Of a stretch of DNA of 64,000 bases, positions 16,644 through 26,377 are shown piece by piece. The position numbers and the translations under genes are program-made. A model generated the notes under the pieces. The model was not told the origin of the DNA, did no database searches, and saw only the letters and a list, made by a program, of their open reading frames with translations. Source of the stretch: RYN-230 sp963841695 (lineage in GTDB: Bacteria > Actinomycetota > Actinomycetes > Streptosporangiales > Streptosporangiaceae); the NCBI GenBank assembly GCA_963841695.1, contig CAWJDQ010000007.1, forward strand, positions 354,189 to 418,188, in the 5' to 3' direction. The number at the start of each line of letters is the position of its first letter. Within the stretch, counting starts at the first letter, position 1.

Positions 16644-16994
16644 TCAGACGTTGAAACCGAGCGCGCGGAGCTGCTCCCGGCCGTCGTCGGTGATCTTCTC
16701 CGGGCCCCACGGCGGCAGCCAGACCCAGTTGATCCGGAAGTCGGTGACCAGACCGTCCAGGGCCGACCGGGCCTGATCCTCGATCACGTCGGTGAGCGGG
16801 CAGGCCGCGCTGGTCAGCGTCATGTCGATGGTCAGGGTCTTGTCCTCGCCCAGCGTCACCCCGTAGATCAGCCCGAGGTCGACCACGTTCACGCCCAGCT
16901 CGGGGTCGACCACGTCGCGGAGGGCCTCGACCAGGTCCTCGGTCTCCGGGGTGATCTCCAGCAGGGGACCGCTGGTCCCAGTGTCGTCCGTCAT
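16644..16994 (-). CDS. sufT: SufT/MIP18-like metal-sulfur cluster assembly factor (DUF59)
   Basis: 116 residues from the ATG at 16994, which overlaps the sufU stop by four bases. It shows the DUF59 signature DVVDPELGVNVVDLGLIYGV, the TLTSAACPLTDVIEDQ motif with the reactive Cys, and WLPPWGPEKITDDGREQLRALGF at the end. Family members help deliver or mature Fe-S clusters. It is the last gene of the SUF operon, as usual in actinobacteria. Confidence 0.94.
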   Translation of the reverse strand: MTDDTGTSGPLLEITPETEDLVEALRDVVDPELGVNVVDLGLIYGVTLGEDKTLTIDMTLTSAACPLTDVIEDQARSALDGLVTDFRINWVWLPPWGPEKITDDGREQLRALGFNV

Positions 16995-17446
16995 TTCTGC
17001 TCCTCCAGCGCTTGCGCGGTGGCGTCCTTCCAGGCCATCCAGCCCAGCAGGGCGCACTTGATCCGGGCCGGGTACTTCGCCACCCCGGCGAACGCCACCC
17101 CGTCGCCCAGGATGTCCTCGTCCGGTTCCAGCTGGCCCTTGGACTGCATGAGGCGCAGGAACTCCTCAGCCAGGCTCATCGCCTCGGGCACGGTCTTGCC
17201 GATGATCAGCTCGCTCATCACCGACGCGCTGGCCTGGCTGATGGAACAGCCCAGCGCGTCGTAGGACACGTCGGCCACGACCGGCTCCCCGGTCGCATCC
17301 TTGAGCGTGACCCGCAGCGTCACCTCATCCCCGCACAGCGGGTTCACGTGGTGCACCTCGGCGTCGTACGGCTCCCGCAGGCCCTTGTGCTGCGGGTGCC
17401 GGTAGTGGTCCAGGATGACTTCCTGGTACAGGGATTCCAGCCGCAT
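16991..17446 (-). CDS. sufU: Iron-sulfur cluster assembly sulfurtransferase/scaffold SufU
   Basis: 151 residues beginning LESLYQEVILDHYRHPQHKG, the typical SufU opening. Zinc and sulfur-acceptor ligands are present: Cys38 and Asp40 in NPLCGDE, Cys67 in ALGCSIS and Cys131 in RIKCALLGW. SufU takes persulfide from SufS by zinc-ligand exchange. The SufS stop and SufU start share one base (TGATG), so expression is coupled. Confidence 0.96.
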   Translation of the reverse strand: MRLESLYQEVILDHYRHPQHKGLREPYDAEVHHVNPLCGDEVTLRVTLKDATGEPVVADVSYDALGCSISQASASVMSELIIGKTVPEAMSLAEEFLRLMQSKGQLEPDEDILGDGVAFAGVAKYPARIKCALLGWMAWKDATAQALEEQK

Positions 17447-18735
17447 CAGGCACCGCCGAAGAAACGCTGCGCCTGCCCGATCCCGTCGACCAGGGCGTCA
17501 ACCTCGGCCGTCGTGTTGTACAGGTAGAACGAGGCCCGGGTGCTGGCCTGGATGCCGTACCGGCGGTGCAGCGGCCAGGCGCAGTGGTGCCCGGCCCGGA
17601 CAGCCACGCCGTGCTCGTCGAGCACCTGGCTGACGTCGTGCGGGTGCACGTCCCCCAGCGTGAACGAGATCGCCGCGCCGCGGACCGCCGGGTCCGCGGG
17701 ACCCAGCACGCGCAGCCCCGGCACCGTGCCCAGCGCGTCCAGCGCGTACGCGATCAGACCCCGCTCGTGCGCGCGGACCGCGTCCAGGCCGATGTCGGAC
17801 AGGTAGTCGATGGCCGCGTCCAGGCCGGCCGCCTCGGCGATCGGCATGGTCCCGGCCTCGAACTTGTGCGGCGGGGCCGCGAACGTCGAGTGGTCCATCC
17901 AGACGCTCTCGATCATCTCGCCGCCGCCGAGGAACGGGGGCATCTCCTCGAGCAGCTCGCGGCGGCCCCACAGGACGCCGATGCCGGTCGGGCCGCACAT
18001 CTTGTGGCTGGTGAAGCCCAGGAAGTCCGCGCCCAGGGCCTGCACGTCGACCGGCATGTGCGGGACGGACTGGGCCGCATCCACCAGCACCAGCGCGCCC
18101 GCCGCGTGCGCGGCGTCGGCGATCTCGCGGACCGGGTTGATCGTGCCGAGCACGTTGGACTGGTGGGCCAGGGCCACCAGCTTGGTGCGGTCGGTGATGA
18201 GGTCGCCGGCCTGGGCCAGGTCGAGCTGGCCGTCGTCGGTCACCCCGAACCAGCGCAGCGTGGCGCCGGTCCGCTCGCACAGCAGCTGCCACGGGACGAT
18301 GTTGGAGTGGTGCTCCATCTCGGTGATGACGATCTCGTCCCCGGGGCCGAGGCGGAACCGGCCGGAACCGGAGCCGCCAGGCTGGCCCGCGCCCGGCAGG
18401 CTGACACTCGCGTTGCCCATCGAGTAGGCGACCAGGTTGATGCCCTCGGAGATGTTCTTGGTGAACACCACCTCGGCCTCGTCCCCGGCGCCGATGAAGC
18501 CGGCCACCTTGATCCGGGCGCCCTCGTACGCGGCGGTGGCCTCCTCGCCGAGCTGGTGGCTGGCCCGGTGGATGTTGGCGTTGTGCCGCTCGTAGAACTC
18601 GTCCAGCCGCTCGATGACCTGGCGCGGCTTCTGCGAGGTGTTCGCGCTGTCCAGGTAGACCAGCGGCTGCCCGTCCCGGACCTGCCGGTCCAGGATCGGG
18701 AAATCCTTGCGGATCCGCGCCACGTCCAGGGTCAT
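17446..18735 (-). CDS. sufS: Cysteine desulfurase SufS
   Basis: 429 residues from the ATG at 18735, which overlaps the sufC stop; the longer ORF start at 18765 is inside sufC. It is a fold-type I PLP enzyme with EMEHHSNIVPWQ, DAAQSVPH, and the PLP lysine in GFTSHKMCGPTG. The catalytic cysteine is in RAGHHCAWPLHRRYG. It removes sulfur from L-cysteine as a persulfide passed to SufU. The Gly/Ser-rich insertion GAGQPGGSGSGRFRL around residue 130 is longer than usual. Confidence 0.96.
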   Translation of the reverse strand: MTLDVARIRKDFPILDRQVRDGQPLVYLDSANTSQKPRQVIERLDEFYERHNANIHRASHQLGEEATAAYEGARIKVAGFIGAGDEAEVVFTKNISEGINLVAYSMGNASVSLPGAGQPGGSGSGRFRLGPGDEIVITEMEHHSNIVPWQLLCERTGATLRWFGVTDDGQLDLAQAGDLITDRTKLVALAHQSNVLGTINPVREIADAAHAAGALVLVDAAQSVPHMPVDVQALGADFLGFTSHKMCGPTGIGVLWGRRELLEEMPPFLGGGEMIESVWMDHSTFAAPPHKFEAGTMPIAEAAGLDAAIDYLSDIGLDAVRAHERGLIAYALDALGTVPGLRVLGPADPAVRGAAISFTLGDVHPHDVSQVLDEHGVAVRAGHHCAWPLHRRYGIQASTRASFYLYNTTAEVDALVDGIGQAQRFFGGA

Positions 18736-19505
18736 GCGGCGGCCCCCGCGGCGGCCTTGATCCACTTCTCGTAGCCTTCGGCCTCGAGGGTCTCGGCCAG
18801 CTCCGGGCCGCCTTCGTCAACGATCCGGCCGCCCACGAACACGTGCACGAAGTCCGGCTTCACGTAGCGCAGGATCCGCGTGTAGTGGGTGATCAGCAGG
18901 ACCCCGTGCCCGGGCTGGGCGGCAAACCGGTTGACTCCCTCGGACACCACCCGGAGCGCGTCGATGTCCAGCCCGGAGTCGGTCTCGTCGAGGATCGCGA
19001 ACTTCGGGTTGAGCAGCTCGAGCTGGAGGATCTCGTGCCGCTTCTTCTCGCCGCCGGAGAAGCCCTCGTTCAGGTTGCGCTCGGCGAACTGGGGCTCGAT
19101 CGACAGCGCGGCCATGGCCTCGCGCATCTCCTTGAGGAACACGCGGAGCTTCGGCGGCTCGCCGCGCACGGCGGTGACCGCGGTGCGCAGGAAGTTGGAC
19201 ACGGTCACCCCGGGCACTTCCACCGGGTACTGCATGGCCAGGAACAGGCCGGCCCGGGCCCGCGCGTCGACGCTCATGGACAGCACGTCCTCGCCGTCCA
19301 GGGTCACGCTGCCCTGGGTGACCTGGTACTTGGGATGCCCGGCGATCGCGTAGGCCAGCGTGGACTTGCCCGAGCCGTTCGGGCCCATGATGGCGTGGAT
19401 CTCGCCGTCTCTCACGGTCAGGTCAACGCCGCGCAGGATCTCGCGGCTCTGATCGGCCGCATCCACCACGCTGACGTGCAGGTCGCGGATTTCCAGAGTG
19501 GCCAT
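18732..19505 (-). CDS. sufC: SUF system ATPase SufC
   Basis: 257 residues. Walker A is GPNGSGKST, the signature loop is NEGFSGGEKKRHEILQ (the SufC form of the ABC signature), and Walker B is FAILDETDSGLDIDALR. It forms the SufBCD scaffold complex in the cytosol and energises cluster assembly. It is encoded between the Rieske protein and SufS; its stop overlaps the sufS start. Confidence 0.97.
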   Translation of the reverse strand: MATLEIRDLHVSVVDAADQSREILRGVDLTVRDGEIHAIMGPNGSGKSTLAYAIAGHPKYQVTQGSVTLDGEDVLSMSVDARARAGLFLAMQYPVEVPGVTVSNFLRTAVTAVRGEPPKLRVFLKEMREAMAALSIEPQFAERNLNEGFSGGEKKRHEILQLELLNPKFAILDETDSGLDIDALRVVSEGVNRFAAQPGHGVLLITHYTRILRYVKPDFVHVFVGGRIVDEGGPELAETLEAEGYEKWIKAAAGAAA

Positions 19506-19543
19506 CGCTATCTCACTATCTCCAAAGCTGTTCGGTGGTCGGG

Positions 19544-19897
19544 TCAGGAGCCGGGCGCGGCCGGGACGGCGACGTACACGTCGCCGCCGTCAACCTTCAC
19601 CGGGTAGGTCGGGACGGGCTTGGTGGCCGGCGGGCCGGTGGGCGCGCCGGTGCGCAGGTCGAAGCAGGAGCCGTGCAGCCAGCACTCCACGGTGTGGTCG
19701 TAGACCTCGCCCTCCGACAGCGGCACTTCCTCGTGCGAGCAGACGTCGCGCAGCGCGAACACTTCGCCGTCCACCCGGATCACGGCGATCGGCTCGTCGC
19801 CGACCTCGACGCCGATGGCCCCCTGCGGGGGAACGTCGGCCAGCGCGCAGACGCGGACGAAGGTGCCCGTGGTCCCGGACTCCCGGGTCTCGCTCAT
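19544..19897 (-). CDS. Rieske [2Fe-2S] ferredoxin-like protein of the SUF operon
   Basis: 117 residues from the ATG at 19897, overlapping the sufD stop by four bases. The Rieske ligands are Cys53-x-His55 (CSHEEVPL) and Cys72-x2-His75 (CWLHGSCFD). It resembles the small ferredoxin of non-heme iron dioxygenases, and in actinobacteria such a gene is a regular member of the suf operon. It probably supplies electrons for cluster assembly; the exact role is inferred. Confidence 0.93.
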   Translation of the reverse strand: MSETRESGTTGTFVRVCALADVPPQGAIGVEVGDEPIAVIRVDGEVFALRDVCSHEEVPLSEGEVYDHTVECWLHGSCFDLRTGAPTGPPATKPVPTYPVKVDGGDVYVAVPAAPGS

Positions 19898-21077
19898 TCC
19901 TGCCCCTCCTCGGCGGTGAGCCCCTGCAGCCCGGGCAGGGTGGCCAGCTCGTTCTCGATCGCGGTGGTGATCCGCTCGCGCAGCTCGGCTACCTCGATCT
20001 TGGCGATCAGCTGGCCGAAGAAGCCCCGGATGACCAGGCGGCGCGCCTCGTCCAGCGGGATGCCCCGGGCCATCAGGTAGAACAGGTGATGGTCTTCCAG
20101 CCGCCCGCTGGTGCTGGCGTGACCAGCCCCGACGACCTCGCCGGTGAGGATCTCCAGGTTGGGCACGGAGTCGGCCCGGGCCCCCTCGGTGAGCAGGAGG
20201 TTCCGGTTGCGCTCGTAGGTGTCGGTGCCGACCGCCTCGGGCCGGATCAGCACGTCGCCGATCCACACCGAGTGCGCGCTGTCGCCCTGCAGGGCGCCCT
20301 TGTACTCGACCCGGCTGCGGCAGTGCGGCTGGTTGTGGTCCACGAACAGCCGGTGCTCCAGGTGCTGCCCGGGGTCGGCGAAGTACAGGCCGAGCAGCTC
20401 GGCGTCGCCGCCGGGACCCGCGTAGCTGACCGAGGGGGCCAGCCGGACCACCCCGCCGCCCAGGCTCACCACGGTGTGCTGGAACGTCGCGTCCCGGCCC
20501 ACCCGCGCCTGGTGCTGGCTGAGGTGCACGGCGTCGGCCGCCCAGTCCTGCACGCTCACTACCGACAGCGACGCCCCGTCGCCCACCACGAACTCCACGT
20601 TGTCGGCGTACGTCGCGGACCCGGCGTGATCGAGCACGACCACCGCCCGCGAGTTGTGACCCACCTCGACGACGGTGTGCCCGAACGCGGCCCCGCCGGC
20701 GTCCTCACCGCGCACCGACACCACGGTCGGCCCGGGGACGTCAGTGTCCGGCGGCACGGTGATCACCGTGCCCTCCTCGAACGACGCGAACGCCCGGGCG
20801 GCGACCCGGTCGGCCGGCATGAACGCGGTCCCGTACCGGGCGTCGCCGCGCGGCGGGCGCTCCACATGGACCCCGGGTGCGGCGTCCACCTCGACCCTGA
20901 CCTTGCCGGCCGCCAGCGGCTGGGCGCCCGGCAGACCGCGCAGGCGGCGGAGCGGCGTGAACCGCCACTCCTCCTCCCGCCCGGTCGGCACCGGGAAATC
21001 GGCCAGGTCGGCCGAGTGCTGCTCGTGCAGCCGTGAGACCGGGGCGGCGGACTCCACCGCCCCCTGAAGCCCTGCCA

Positions 21078-21078
<1 letters not shown>
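19894..21078 (-). CDS. sufD: Fe-S cluster assembly protein SufD
   Basis: 394 residues with the right-handed beta-helix core of the SufB/SufD family. The N-terminus contains REEEWRFTPLRRLRG, and the C-terminal half has GHASTSGRLEDHHLFYLMARGIPLDEARRLVIRGFF with the conserved His of the SufB-SufD interface. SufD forms a heterodimer with SufB and binds SufC. Its start shares bases with the sufB stop. Confidence 0.96.
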
Positions 21079-22490
<1,412 letters not shown>

Positions 22491-22517
22491 ACGGAGATGC
22501 CTCCGATTTGCGTGCGG

Positions 22518-23423
22518 TTATGGAGTGGTGCGGGTATTCAGCAGAGCTGGTGCGGTGATGTGCGTGGTGCAGATCCCATCGCCGTGCGCGATGGTGGCCA
22601 GGCGCTGCACGGGCGTGCCGAGGAGCCGGGCGAACGCTTCCGTCTCCGCCTCGCACAGCTGGGGGAACTCGGCGGCCACGTGCGCCACCGGGCAGTGGTG
22701 CTGGCAGAGCTGCTCGCCCCGGCCGGTGCTGGTCCCGGGCCCGGTACTGGTCCCGGGCTCGGTGCCGGTGCTGGTCCCGGGCCCGGTGCGGGCGCTGGTC
22801 CGGGGGGCGCCGCTCGCCGAGGCGGCATAGCCATCCGCGGACAGCGCCTCGGCCAGGGCCGCGACCCGGTCCTGCGGGGCCGCGGCCTGGACCACCGGGC
22901 CGTACCGCCGCTCCAGGTCAGCGACCTGGCGGCGGGCGAAGTCGGCGACCGCGGCCGGGCCGGCCACCTCGGCCAGGAAGCGCAGCGCGCTGGTGGCCAG
23001 GTCGTCGTAGGCGTGCTCGAACGCGCTCCGGCCCACGTCGGTGATGGCGAACAGCTTGGCCGGGCGGCCCCGCCCCCGGCTGGCCGGGCGGCGGGCCGTG
23101 CGGGTCTCGATCATCCCGTCGGCGAGCAGGTTGTCCAGGTGCCGCCGGACCGCGGCCGGCGTCAGGTTCAGCCTGGTACTCAGGCCGGCCGCGGTGACCG
23201 GGCCGTTCTCCAGGATGAGCCGGGCAATCTGGGCCCGGGTGCCGCGCTCCGCCGGCCCGTGCTTCATGAGCCCGTACTTCATGAGACTGGGCCTCATGAG
23301 ACTGGGCTTCATGAGACTGGGCTTCATGAGACTGGGCTCATGGACTGGAGGCAGCGAGGCGGGCTGGGCAGCCGGAAGCCCCGCACCACGCTGGGTGCCC
23401 GAGGCCGCGCTGTCCAGTCCCAC
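22518..23423 (-). CDS. sufR: SUF operon transcriptional regulator SufR
   Basis: About 301 residues from the GTG at 23423; the start is uncertain because the frame is open to 23468 and several in-frame ATGs follow. The winged-helix DNA-binding part is RAQIARLILENGPVTAAGLS to LTPAAVRRHLDNLLADGMI. The Fe-S ligand region is C-terminal (CQHHCPVAHVAAEFPQLCEAE). Two low-complexity insertions are unusual: an N-terminal run of SLMKP pentapeptides and a GTSTG-rich run just before the cysteines. SufR represses the operon when its cluster is intact. It is the first gene of the operon. Confidence 0.92.
   Translation of the reverse strand: MGLDSAASGTQRGAGLPAAQPASLPPVHEPSLMKPSLMKPSLMRPSLMKYGLMKHGPAERGTRAQIARLILENGPVTAAGLSTRLNLTPAAVRRHLDNLLADGMIETRTARRPASRGRGRPAKLFAITDVGRSAFEHAYDDLATSALRFLAEVAGPAAVADFARRQVADLERRYGPVVQAAAPQDRVAALAEALSADGYAASASGAPRTSARTGPGTSTGTEPGTSTGPGTSTGRGEQLCQHHCPVAHVAAEFPQLCEAETEAFARLLGTPVQRLATIAHGDGICTTHITAPALLNTRTTP
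23256..23330. repeat. Five 15-bp tandem repeats inside sufR
   Basis: Units such as ACTGGGCTTCATGAG are repeated head to tail at 23256, 23271, 23286, 23301 and 23316. On the coding strand each unit encodes Ser-Leu-Met-Lys-Pro or a close variant and includes an ATG, so the region offers five in-frame start codons. Confidence 0.9.
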
Positions 23424-23429
23424 GCTTTT

Positions 23430-23444
23430 CACAACATCATTGTG
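23430..23444. promoter_or_regulatory. Probable SufR operator/promoter element
   Basis: CACAA and TTGTG form a perfect inverted repeat around CATCA, just upstream of the chosen sufR start in an A/T-rich patch. The 5-N5-5 geometry is like the palindromic sites reported for actinobacterial SufR autoregulation. Confidence 0.5.
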
Positions 23445-23513
23445 CCGTAAATACTTCCGCGCCCGCAATCCAGCCCCCCGATAGCTGTGGCGCCCCGGGG
23501 CGGGCTTCCGGTG

Positions 23514-23582
23514 GCGGGGCCGGTGCGGCGGCTGCCGCGGGGCCGGTGCGGCGGCTGCCGCGGGGCCGGTGCGGCGGCTGCC
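23514..23582. repeat. Three exact 23-bp tandem repeats
   Basis: Three identical units beginning GCGGGGCCGGTGCGGC at 23514-23536, 23537-23559 and 23560-23582, followed by a degenerate fourth. They lie between the sufR promoter and the 3' end of the GntR gene and are not in a recognisable gene. Confidence 0.9.
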
Positions 23583-23627
23583 GCGGGCGGCCGGGCCGGT
23601 GCGGCGCCCGGCCGCGCGCCGGGCTGG

Positions 23628-24542
23628 TTACTTGAGGAAGCCACGGAGCAGGGCGGCGGTGCCGTCCAGGTGCTCGGCCACGGCCCGCTGGGCGGCCCGG
23701 GTGTCCCCGGCCAGGATCGCCTCCACGATCGCGGTGTGCTGGGTCGCGGTGTGGTCAATGTTGCGCTGCAGCACCGGGATCGCGTTCAGCAGGTCGTTGA
23801 GGCGGACCCGGGCGTCGGCGCAGGCGGCCGTGAGGAGGCTGGAGCCGGTCAGTTCCGCGATGGACAGGTGAAACAGCGTGTCCATCCGCCGGTAGTCCCC
23901 GGGGCAGGCCCGGTTCACGGCGGCCAGCCGGGTCAGCAGCACCTCACGGATCCCGCCCGCGTCCAGCCCGCCCGCGTCCAGCCCGCCCGCGTCCAGCCCG
24001 CCCCCGTCCCCGGCGAGGTCGCCCCGCTGGGCCAGCAGCTGGGCGGCCCCGGTTTCCACCGCCATCCGGAAGGTCAGCGCGTCGTTGATCTTGCCGGCGT
24101 CCTCGACGGCCATCCGCCGCAGCTCGACGCGGCTCGGCGCGGGTGGGACATAGGTGACGAACGTGCCGCCGAACCGGCCCCGCCGCGACTCCACGTAGCC
24201 CGCCTCCCGCAGGTCCCCGATGGCCTCGCGGAGGGTGATCCGGCTGACGCCGAGCAGCGCCGCCAGCTCCCGCTCGGCGGGGAAGCGCTCGCCGGGGCCG
24301 ACCACGCCCAGCTTGATGACGGCCAGCAGCCGCTCGACGGTCTCCTCGAACGCGTTCTGCGACCGAACCGGGCCCAGCACGGCGGCCAGATCCGCCCGGC
24401 CCGGGACGGTCATCCCCCCGGCCGGGGATGCGCCGCCGGCCGCTGATGCGCCGCAGGCGGGCCCGCCGCCGGCCGGGGAAGCGTGGCCTGGCCGGGAAAG
24501 TCGGCTGGTCCGGCGCGGAAATCCGGTCCTGGGTCTTGACAT
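23628..24542 (-). CDS. FadR-subfamily GntR transcriptional regulator
   Basis: 304 residues from the ATG at 24542; an ATG at 24413 would give about 261 residues and a more typical length. The ORF's first ATG (24563) overlaps the operator. The N-terminal wHTH has ERFPAERELAALLGVSRITLREAIGDLREAGYV, and the C-terminal FCD domain has FHLSIAELTGSSLL and DHTATQHTAIVEAILAGD, which supply metal/ligand-binding Asp, His and His. A GLDAG pentapeptide repeat is inserted between the two domains. Divergent from the amine-utilisation genes, it is probably their repressor and responds to a small acid. Confidence 0.9.
   Translation of the reverse strand: MSRPRTGFPRRTSRLSRPGHASPAGGGPACGASAAGGASPAGGMTVPGRADLAAVLGPVRSQNAFEETVERLLAVIKLGVVGPGERFPAERELAALLGVSRITLREAIGDLREAGYVESRRGRFGGTFVTYVPPAPSRVELRRMAVEDAGKINDALTFRMAVETGAAQLLAQRGDLAGDGGGLDAGGLDAGGLDAGGIREVLLTRLAAVNRACPGDYRRMDTLFHLSIAELTGSSLLTAACADARVRLNDLLNAIPVLQRNIDHTATQHTAIVEAILAGDTRAAQRAVAEHLDGTAALLRGFLK
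23952..23996. repeat. Three 15-bp tandem repeats inside the GntR gene
   Basis: CCCGCCCGCGTCCAG is repeated exactly three times and encodes Gly-Leu-Asp-Ala-Gly units on the minus strand. The insertion falls in the FCD domain after QLLAQRGDLAGD, where a surface loop is likely. Confidence 0.88.
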
Positions 24543-24561
24543 CCGCCGCTCGCTATCCATC

Positions 24562-24583
24562 AATGGTCTGATATTAAACCATT
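24562..24583. promoter_or_regulatory. Probable FadR/GntR operator
   Basis: AATGGT at 24562-24567 is inverted as ACCATT at 24578-24583 with a 10-bp A/T-rich spacer. The TGGT...ACCA pattern is typical of FadR-subfamily operators. It sits in the divergent promoter region between the GntR regulator and the permease. Confidence 0.6.
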
Positions 24584-24699
24584 CGCTTTACCGGTGGCAG
24601 ATCAGCGTCCGCTCCGCTCCCGGCCTCCCATGGTCCTCAGGCCCGCATCAGCCCAGCTCACAGGCCCCCCACCGGGCCCTTCAGCATCCAGGAGCAGTC

Positions 24700-26229
24700 A
24701 TGGCGGTCAACGAGCAAGCGGCGCCGCTCAACGACGATGAGAGAGCCCTGCACCAGATGGGCTACGCCCAGGAACTGCGGCGGCGGATGTCCGGGTTCTC
24801 GAACTTCGCCGTCTCGTTCACGATCATCTCGATCCTCTCCGGCTGCCTCACCCTGTACGGGTTCGGCATGGCCACCGGCGGCCCGGCCGTCATCGTCTGG
24901 GGCTGGCTGTTCGTCGGCGTCATGACCCTGTTCGTCGGCCTGGCCATGGCCGAGGTGTGCTCCAGCTACCCGACTGCGGGCGGCCTCTACTACTGGTCGG
25001 CCAAGCTGGCGCCGCGGCACGGTCCCGCCTGGTCCTGGTTCACCGGCTGGTTCAACTTCCTCGGCCAGGTCGCGGTGACCGCGGGCATCGACTTCGGTGC
25101 GGCGTTCTTCATCAACGCATTCGGCGCGCTGGTGTGGGGCTGGAGCACCGTGCACTGGGTGACGATCCTGATCTACGCGATCGTGCTGCTGATCCACGGC
25201 CTGCTGAACCAGTTCGGCATCCGGCTGGTGGCGCTGCTGAACGACGTCAGCGTGTGGTGGCACATCACCGGCGTGCTGCTCATCGTCGGGGTGCTCGTCT
25301 TCGCGCCGTCGCACCACCAGTCGGCCAGCTTCGTGTTCGGGCACTTCGTCAACGACACCGGGCTGCACGTGGCCCCGATCTACATCGTGCTGATCGGCCT
25401 GCTGCTGGCCCAGTACACGTTCACCGGCTACGACGCCTCGGCGCACATGACCGAGGAGACGCACAGCGCCGCCCGCAGCGGCCCGCGCGGCATCGTGATG
25501 TCGATCCTGGTCTCGCTGGCCGCGGGCTGGGTGCTGCTGATCGGGATCACCTTCGCCATCCAGCACTACGAAGCGGAGCGCACCTCGGCCACGGGAGTGC
25601 CGCCCGCGCAGATCTTCATCGATGCCGCCGGATCGGCCTGGGCCAAGTTCCTGCTGCTGGTGGTGATCGGCGCCCAGTTGTTCTGCGGCATGTCCTCGGT
25701 CACCGCCAACTCCCGGATGATCTACGCGTTCTCCCGGGACGGAGCGCTGCCGGGGTCCGCGGTCTGGCACCGGGTGAACAAGCGCACCCGCACACCTACC
25801 AACGCGATCTGGCTGGCCGCGGTCGGTGCCCTCATTCTCGGGCTGCCGTACCTGTGGAACGCCACCGCGTACGCCGCGGTCACCTCCATCGCGGTCATCG
25901 GGCTCTACATCGCCTACGTCATACCGACCTTCCTGCGGCTGCGCCAGGGCGACCGCTTCCAGCGCGGCCCCTGGCATCTGGGCCGCTGGAGCAAGCCGAT
26001 CGGGATCATCGCGGTCACCTGGGTGGTGATCATCACCATCCTGTTCATGCTGCCGCAGGTCGGCCCCATCACCTGGAGCACGTTCAACTACGCGGTGTTC
26101 GCCGTCGTCGCGGTGATCGGCTTCGCCGGCATCTACTGGCTGGCCTCCGCGCGGAACTGGTTCACCGGGCCGCGGGTCCAGGGCACGCCGGAGGAACTGG
26201 CCGCGATCGAGCAGGAACTGTCCGGCTGA
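24700..26229 (+). CDS. APC-family amino acid/amine permease
   Basis: 509 residues from the ATG at 24700 with GGAG nine bases upstream. About twelve hydrophobic segments start at residue 35 (NFAVSFTIISILSG). The sequence GGLYYWSAKLAPRHGPAWSW is the family signature, and FTGYDASAHMTEETHSA is the conserved loop of the amino acid transporter subgroup that includes GABA and polyamine permeases. It is the first gene of the amine-utilisation cluster, so it probably imports the amine that the next gene glutamylates. Confidence 0.92.
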   Translation: MAVNEQAAPLNDDERALHQMGYAQELRRRMSGFSNFAVSFTIISILSGCLTLYGFGMATGGPAVIVWGWLFVGVMTLFVGLAMAEVCSSYPTAGGLYYWSAKLAPRHGPAWSWFTGWFNFLGQVAVTAGIDFGAAFFINAFGALVWGWSTVHWVTILIYAIVLLIHGLLNQFGIRLVALLNDVSVWWHITGVLLIVGVLVFAPSHHQSASFVFGHFVNDTGLHVAPIYIVLIGLLLAQYTFTGYDASAHMTEETHSAARSGPRGIVMSILVSLAAGWVLLIGITFAIQHYEAERTSATGVPPAQIFIDAAGSAWAKFLLLVVIGAQLFCGMSSVTANSRMIYAFSRDGALPGSAVWHRVNKRTRTPTNAIWLAAVGALILGLPYLWNATAYAAVTSIAVIGLYIAYVIPTFLRLRQGDRFQRGPWHLGRWSKPIGIIAVTWVVIITILFMLPQVGPITWSTFNYAVFAVVAVIGFAGIYWLASARNWFTGPRVQGTPEELAAIEQELSG

Positions 26230-26377
26230 CCGGGCCGCCGCCCGGGGCGCGAGGGGGCGGCTGGCCGCGGCGTCCCGGGCCGGCGCACCGGGCCGCACCG
26301 CGTCCGCGGCGCGGGGCGGACTGGATCAAACCGGACCGGGTAACACCTAGGCAGACGGCCGCAGAGACGGGAGCCTC

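Noticed and set aside
24658..26298. 546-codon open frame antisense to the APC permease
   Set aside because: Composition is Gln/His/Arg-rich, typical of the reverse of membrane-protein codons in high-GC DNA; no domain pattern.
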